64,000 nucleotides of DNA from Streptomyces sp. NBC_01275 (GTDB lineage: Bacteria; Actinomycetota; Actinomycetes; Streptomycetales; Streptomycetaceae). Location of the stretch: the NCBI RefSeq assembly GCF_026340655.1, contig NZ_JAPEOZ010000001.1, positions 9,300,001-9,364,000 on the forward strand, written 5' to 3'. This document shows, one piece after another, positions 59,468 through 64,000 of the stretch. The stretch's first letter is position 1, and every line of letters starts with the position of its first letter. Below the pieces are notes generated by a model. That model worked only from the letters and a program-made list of their open reading frames with translations. It was not told where the DNA came from and made no database searches. Made by a program: the position numbers and the translations under genes.

Positions 59468-60920
59468 ACGCGGGAATCCCCGGTCCCTGTGGCAGCAACT
59501 CGGTGGTCACGAAGGACACCACGGCGGCCAGCACGATCACGGACACCGTCTCCGAGTTGCCCACCATGAGGACGACCAGCACCACCGTGCTGACGGGCAG
59601 CCGCAGCGCGGCGGCGCACGCGGCCGCCATACCCGCCGCCATGCCCGCTACGACGCCGAGTCCAGGCAGGGGCGACAGCAGGACGCCCACCGCTCCGCCC
59701 AGGAACAAGGAGGGGAAGGTCGGACCGCCGCGAAGGCTTCCCAGGCAGAGCGCGTACGCGATGCCCTTGAACGCGAGGACCGCCACCAGACTGCCGACCG
59801 ACCACGCATGGGGGTTCCCGGCGAGTTGCGCCAGAGTGGCCTGGCCGGAGAGGGAGACCTCGGACGGCGAACGGCCGGTGACGACCGCGTAGAGAGCCGC
59901 GCAGCCCGCCGCGGCGAGAGCGCAGAGCACCGTGTTGCGCAACGGATGTGCGGACACGAAGCGCGCTGCGAACCGTCCGCCCACCATGACCCCGTGGACG
60001 GCTGCCCCGATGGCAACCGCCATCAGCGCCGACCACAGCACGTCCCCGGCGTCGAGGAGGGGCGGAGCGGGCAGTCCGATGTCGAGGCTCCCGGTCTTCA
60101 GCCCGGTCCAGTGGTCGAAGCCGGTGAACACGATGGCGCCGATTCCGCTGGACAGCAGGGCGGGGAGCATCACCGCGAACAGTTGCGGTCCGCCGACTCC
60201 GGCCACTTCCATGAGCATCACGGCCGCCACGAGCGGACTGCCGAAGATCGCGGAGATGGCTGCCGCGGCGCCGGCGGCGCCGAGCAGAGCCGTGCTCGCC
60301 TCGGTCGCGGGAGCGCGTACGAGATCCCGGAAAACCAGTGCCAGACCACCGCCGAGGGCGATCAGCGGCGCCTCGGGCCCGAGAACGGCACCCAGCGGCA
60401 GGCTGGCCAACGCGGCGAAGACCACACCGGGAACAGCGGCTTTCGACGCCCCTCCGGAGTGCAGACCCGCCGCCGGGATGTGTCCTCCTCGGCCCGGAAA
60501 CCGCAGGACGACCAGGGCGACGACCACACCGGACAGCAGAGCCGGCGGAAAGGGCCACCACCATGGCGGATCCGCCCACCCGAGATCGTGCGGCCAGTCC
60601 ACCCAGATCAGGTTCTCCAGCTGATGGAGCAGGACGAGAAACCAGAACGCGATCAACGACACCGGGATCCCGATCAAGCCGCAGAACACCAACGCCCGCC
60701 GGTACTCGGGCCGACGCAGCATGTTCCTCAACTGGTCGGCCTCTTGGGGCTGGTTTCCCGGAGCGGTCCCAGTCTTTCCGGGCTTCTGCTCGGTGATGGC
60801 TCTTCTCCTGAGTCTGCTTAGTCTGCCGGGTCTGCCGGGTCTGCTGCGTCTGCTGGGAGGCGATTCGGCCAGTGGCAGCGCGAGATTACCCATCAGGTCA
60901 CGCGATATCGCTCCGAGCAT
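59418..60920 (-). CDS. ClC-family chloride channel/transporter
   Basis: The protein has about ten to twelve membrane segments. The ion-pathway motifs occur in order as GRGGHIPAAGLHSGG (GSGIP position), LGPEAPLIALGGGLALVFRD (GxEGP position) and GGPTFPSLFLGGAVGVLL (GxFxP position). The usual gating glutamate motif GREGP reads GPEAP here. The start is uncertain: ATG 60920 or ATG 60893, each with a weak ribosome binding site; I use the longer. The N-terminus contains 9-bp repeats. It converges on the GH15 tail and is divergent from the universal stress gene. Confidence 0.83.
   Translation of the reverse strand: MLGAISRDLMGNLALPLAESPPSRRSRPGRPGRLSRLRRRAITEQKPGKTGTAPGNQPQEADQLRNMLRRPEYRRALVFCGLIGIPVSLIAFWFLVLLHQLENLIWVDWPHDLGWADPPWWWPFPPALLSGVVVALVVLRFPGRGGHIPAAGLHSGGASKAAVPGVVFAALASLPLGAVLGPEAPLIALGGGLALVFRDLVRAPATEASTALLGAAGAAAAISAIFGSPLVAAVMLMEVAGVGGPQLFAVMLPALLSSGIGAIVFTGFDHWTGLKTGSLDIGLPAPPLLDAGDVLWSALMAVAIGAAVHGVMVGGRFAARFVSAHPLRNTVLCALAAAGCAALYAVVTGRSPSEVSLSGQATLAQLAGNPHAWSVGSLVAVLAFKGIAYALCLGSLRGGPTFPSLFLGGAVGVLLSPLPGLGVVAGMAAGMAAACAAALRLPVSTVVLVVLMVGNSETVSVIVLAAVVSFVTTELLPQGPGIPAFRPRAGRARRPASSRP
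60812..60856. repeat. Five 9-bp repeats in the ClC N-terminus
   Basis: GTCTGCTTA, GTCTGCCGG, GTCTGCCGG, GTCTGCTGC and GTCTGCTGG follow one another. On the coding strand they give an Arg/Pro/Gly-rich stretch (SRPGRPGRLSRLRR) before the first helix. Confidence 0.8.
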
Positions 60921-61198
60921 TGCGGCTACGTCCCAAAACCCCTCCGGATGGACGCGCAGTGCGGGGGAAAGCGAATCCGCTGCGGGCGGGTCCGAGCCTC
61001 CTTTCTCGTGGCGGCTGCCACGTGCCCGGCCACCTCCTCCACGGCTCCACATGCGCCGGGGAGGGGATTGGGGTACTCCTCGAAGGAGAGAAGCACCGCG
61101 CTCGGCATGTCGGCGGCGTCCGGAGCATGCACGCCATCGGACTCGTTCACCGTCATCCACCGTCGTATCCAGCTTCGTACGAGACGGAGGCCGCCGCC

Positions 61199-62068
61199 AT
61201 GCAACCAGTCGTCACCGTGGGTCTCGACGGTTCACCCGAGAGTCTTGCCGCCGCCCGCTGGGCCGCCGACGAGGCCGAGAAGCGCAGGCTCACGCTGCGC
61301 CTGCTGCACGCGTGGCCCCTGCTGGCACCGGAGCCCATGCACGCTTCCTCCGAGGTCGACCAGAACTACTGGGCGAAGCGTCTCGTGCACGCCGCGAGGG
61401 CCGAACTGCAAGCCCGCCACCCGGGCCTGACCATTGTCGGGAGCCTGGTCGCCGACGACGCCCGAAAGGCACTGCTCCAGGCGGCGTCGGAATCCGAGAT
61501 GATGGTGCTCGGCTCACGAGGGCTGGAGACCGTCGAGAGCTACTTCCTGGGCGACGTCAGCATGCCGGTCGTGGCCCGGGCGGAGCGGCCGGTGGTACTG
61601 GTCCGCGCCGAAACCCCTGTGGAGGGAGCACATCCGGCACTCGTGAGCCGCGTGGTCGTGGCCCTGAAACTGCACGGAACCTCCGACGACCTGCTCGACT
61701 TCGCGTTCCACACCGCCGCGGCCAGGCAGGTTCCGCTGGTGGCCGTGCACGGCCGAAGCGTGCCGCTCCACGCGCGCGTTCCCTGGGGGGTGGACCACGA
61801 CGCCACCGAACAGATGACGCGTGACGCGCAGAAGGAGCTGAGCACGGCCCTCCGCCCCTGGCGCGAGAAGTACCCGCAGGTGGACGTGGCCGACAGCATC
61901 CGTCTCGCAAGCCCCGCCAAGACCGTCGTACAGGCAGCCGAAGGCGCCGCACTGCTGGTCGTCGGCCGGCGGGCACACCGGCACGGTGTGGCGCCCCACC
62001 TCGGTCCCATCGCCCACGCCGCCATCCATCACGGGCGCTGCCCCGTCGCCGTAGTCCCCCATGACTGA
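61199..62068 (+). CDS. Universal stress protein with two Usp domains
   Basis: The 289-residue protein has two tandem Usp folds. The first opens VVTVGLDGSPESLAAARWAA and closes VLGSRGLETVESYFLGDVSM, PVVLVRA (ATP-binding G-x2-G-x9-G(S/T) pattern partly kept). The second ends VVGRRAHRHGVAPHLGPIAH, GRCPVAVVPHD. ATG 61199 has GGAGG nine bases upstream. The coding end overlaps the next gene by eight bases. Tandem Usp proteins in actinobacteria are linked to dormancy and low-oxygen stress, which would fit the cydAB genes nearby. Confidence 0.9.
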   Translation: MQPVVTVGLDGSPESLAAARWAADEAEKRRLTLRLLHAWPLLAPEPMHASSEVDQNYWAKRLVHAARAELQARHPGLTIVGSLVADDARKALLQAASESEMMVLGSRGLETVESYFLGDVSMPVVARAERPVVLVRAETPVEGAHPALVSRVVVALKLHGTSDDLLDFAFHTAAARQVPLVAVHGRSVPLHARVPWGVDHDATEQMTRDAQKELSTALRPWREKYPQVDVADSIRLASPAKTVVQAAEGAALLVVGRRAHRHGVAPHLGPIAHAAIHHGRCPVAVVPHD

Positions 62069-63581
62069 GCCCGGCCACCACGGGCCGCCGCCCCCGCGCG
62101 CGGAGGTGTGCGAGACCCATACCGCGATCGTGTTCTTCGCCGGGGACCGCGCCTACAAGGTCAAGAAACCGGTGGACCTGGGATTCCTGGACTACACCAC
62201 GCCGACGGCGCGCCAGGACGCGTGCGAACGCGAAGTCGCTCTCAACCGCCGCTTCGCCCCCGACGTCTATCTGGGCCTGGGCGAGTTCAGCAGCCCGGAC
62301 GCCGAAGCACCCGAACCCCTGGTGGTGATGCGACGCATGCCCGCGGACCGGCGTCTCTCCCGCCTGGTACGAGGAGGCGCCGTCCTGGACGACGTCCTGC
62401 GGACCGTCGCCCGGCACCTCGCCGCGTGGCACGCGGACGCGCCCCGTGGCCGGGACGTGGACGAGCAAGGCACCCGGGACGCCCTGTCGTCGCGCTGGGA
62501 GGCCAGCTTCGCGCAGATCCACGCGTCGGCCGACGACGGCTCCGTGCCCGAGGGGATGACGGAGACGGAACAACTGGTGCGCCGCTATCTCGCAGGCCGC
62601 GAGCGGTTGTTCGCATCCCGTATCGAGCAACGGCGGGTGGTCGACGGCCACGGTGACCTGCTCGCCGAGGACATCTTCTGCCTGGACGACGGTCCCCGCG
62701 TCCTGGACTGCCTGGAGTTCGACGACCGGCTGCGCTACGTCGACGGCCTGGACGACGCCGCCTTCCTCGCCATGGACCTGGAACAGCTAGGAGCCCCGGA
62801 AGCCGCCGCGTACTTCCTGGCGCAGTACAGCGAATACTCCGGCGACCCCGCCCCCGCGTCACTGTGGCACCACTACGTCGCCTACCGCGCGTTCGTCCGC
62901 GCCAAGGTCTCCCTGATCCAGGCCCGCCAGGGAGCGCCCGGCGCGGCGGCGGTGACACGCAGGCTGATCTCGACGACGCTGCGCCACCTGCGCACCTCCG
63001 CCGTCGGCCTGACCCTCGTCGGCGGGCTGCCGGGCAGCGGGAAGTCCACCCTCTCCGGTGCGCTGGCCGACCGGCTGGGAGTCACCCTGCTCAGCAGCGA
63101 CCGCGTCCGCAAGGAACTGGCGGGCATTCCCCCAGAGCAGTCCGCGGCGGCCGGCTACGGCGAAGGGCTGTACACACCCGAGTGGACCGCCAGGACCTAC
63201 GCCGCCCTCCTGGACCGCGCGGCCGCTCTGCTGTCCGCCGGGGAGTCCGTCGTTCTGGACGCCACCTGGTCCGACACGGCACGGCGTGAAGCGGCACGGC
63301 GCGTGGCCGAACACACCAGCGCCGACCTGGTCGCCCTGCACTGTCACGTCCCGGACGACGTGTCAGCGGCCCGCCTGAGCACGCGCGCCCCCGGCGCGTC
63401 CGACGCCGATCTCGACATCGCCACCGCCATGGCGGCCAGGGAACCCGCGTGGCCCGAGGCCGTCGCCGTCGACACCAGCGGCCCGTTGGAGTCCGTGGTA
63501 GCCCGGGCACTGGCAGCCGTACGCCCCTGGGGCACCGGTCAGGCCCCGGTCTTCCGGCGCCCCTACATGGAGCCGGACTGA
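62061..63581 (+). CDS. APH-like kinase domain fused to P-loop ATPase
   Basis: The 506-residue protein begins with an aminoglycoside-phosphotransferase-like domain (FFAGDRAYKVKKPVDLGFLD with the Lys pair, VDGHGDLLAEDIFCLDDGPR with the HGD catalytic loop and CLEFDDRLRYVDG metal site). It ends with a P-loop AAA/zeta-toxin-like kinase domain (LVGGLPGSGKSTLSGALADR, then VVLDATWSDTARREAARRVA). Both halves look active. The family is widespread but its substrate is unknown. The ATG lies inside the usp gene end, so the two proteins are translationally coupled. Confidence 0.88.
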   Translation: MTEPGHHGPPPPRAEVCETHTAIVFFAGDRAYKVKKPVDLGFLDYTTPTARQDACEREVALNRRFAPDVYLGLGEFSSPDAEAPEPLVVMRRMPADRRLSRLVRGGAVLDDVLRTVARHLAAWHADAPRGRDVDEQGTRDALSSRWEASFAQIHASADDGSVPEGMTETEQLVRRYLAGRERLFASRIEQRRVVDGHGDLLAEDIFCLDDGPRVLDCLEFDDRLRYVDGLDDAAFLAMDLEQLGAPEAAAYFLAQYSEYSGDPAPASLWHHYVAYRAFVRAKVSLIQARQGAPGAAAVTRRLISTTLRHLRTSAVGLTLVGGLPGSGKSTLSGALADRLGVTLLSSDRVRKELAGIPPEQSAAAGYGEGLYTPEWTARTYAALLDRAAALLSAGESVVLDATWSDTARREAARRVAEHTSADLVALHCHVPDDVSAARLSTRAPGASDADLDIATAMAAREPAWPEAVAVDTSGPLESVVARALAAVRPWGTGQAPVFRRPYMEPD

Positions 63582-64000
63582 CGGGAGCCGCATGACGCGG
63601 GCGGCTCCTCCGGCGGCGCCCTCCCGACCGGTACGTCGCGGCGCCGGGGTCAGCTGAGGGCATCAGCCGAAGAGTCGTCGGGCCCGGACTGTCGCGACTC
63701 GCCGCCTTCCGGTCCCCGGCAGCACCAGCCGGTCGCCCACCGGGTTGCTCAGGCTCCACCGCGAACGTCGGTTCCGTCGGTCTCCTTCGCGGTGACACCG
63801 CAGGCTCTCTCTTCGAGAATGCTCCTCGGGACGACTCGTGCACTGAGTCGATCGGGCACTCATGCGGTCCTTGCGGCCCCGTACCGGCTTCCACGGTTCT
63901 GTCCGGCGCAGTCGCCGACCGGGTGGCCACGCCGTCGCGGAAGGGGGACGCCCCGCTCCTGTTCCCGCGCCGAGTGACTGAACGTCAGAGTCCCTGTCGT
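63582..64000. other. Final 419 bp, no gene recognised
   Basis: Open frames here are Arg/Ser-rich and lack motifs or good starts. No tRNA-like or repeat structure was found. A gene could begin beyond the window edge. Confidence 0.4.

Overview
The window is a piece of a Streptomyces-type actinomycete chromosome. The inference rests on the very high GC content, GTG and TTG starts behind purine-rich ribosome binding sites, an RNA polymerase alpha subunit of clear Streptomyces type, and a gene set rich in PP2C phosphatase, LAL/LuxR, STAND-TPR, AraC, TetR, MarR, LacI and ECF regulators together with secreted hydrolases. No tRNA, rRNA, integrase or CRISPR array was seen.

Layout. (1) 1-7.1 kb: the end of a SpoIIE/PP2C phosphatase, a 58-bp tandem repeat block, a MASE1-only membrane protein, a membrane protein of unknown function, and a large LuxR-type STAND regulator. 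(2) 7.1-14.6 kb: an MFS exporter, pyruvate oxidase poxB, an XRE-STAND-TPR regulator and an AraC regulator. (3) 14.6-21 kb: gene fragments, then a divergent pair (small membrane protein and a STAND ATPase with eight near-identical 40-residue repeats), then a complete rpoA that lacks all its usual ribosomal-protein neighbours and is probably a second copy. (4) 21-26 kb: alpha/beta hydrolase with divergent TetR, degraded GNAT and transposase pieces, a lipoprotein and a secreted serine protease. (5) 26-29.2 kb: a MarR-centred unit (flavin oxidoreductase, DoxX, MarR, broken pirin gene) sharing a GTTGATGCATCAAC-type operator. (6) 29.3-36.6 kb: a sugar-use locus with pectate lyase, LacI repressor, an ABC importer, a PfkB kinase and a GH32 fructanase remnant, with mirrored twin operators on both sides of the kinase. 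(7) 36.6-46 kb: a patchwork of ABM protein, truncated LacI/SBP/Ser-Thr kinase genes, an ECF41-type sigma factor with its SDR partner, a broken serine hydrolase, a lipid-kinase-like protein, a DHA2 exporter, an SDR and a broken NADH dehydrogenase. (8) 45.8-63.6 kb: cytochrome bd oxidase, a GMC oxidoreductase, an operon of gluconokinase, cyclase and GH15 enzymes, and a stress-like cluster (DUF389, aldose epimerase, cation/proton antiporter, SHOCT and DUF6325 proteins, ClC channel, universal stress protein, APH-ATPase).

A recurring theme is decay by internal deletion. Several genes (pirin, GH32, Ser/Thr kinase, NADH dehydrogenase) keep recognisable ends while the middle is missing. The two signals most worth following are the solitary rpoA and the neighbouring STAND-TPR/small membrane protein pair, which may be a conflict or self-recognition system. 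Protein family calls come from reading motifs, not from database searches.
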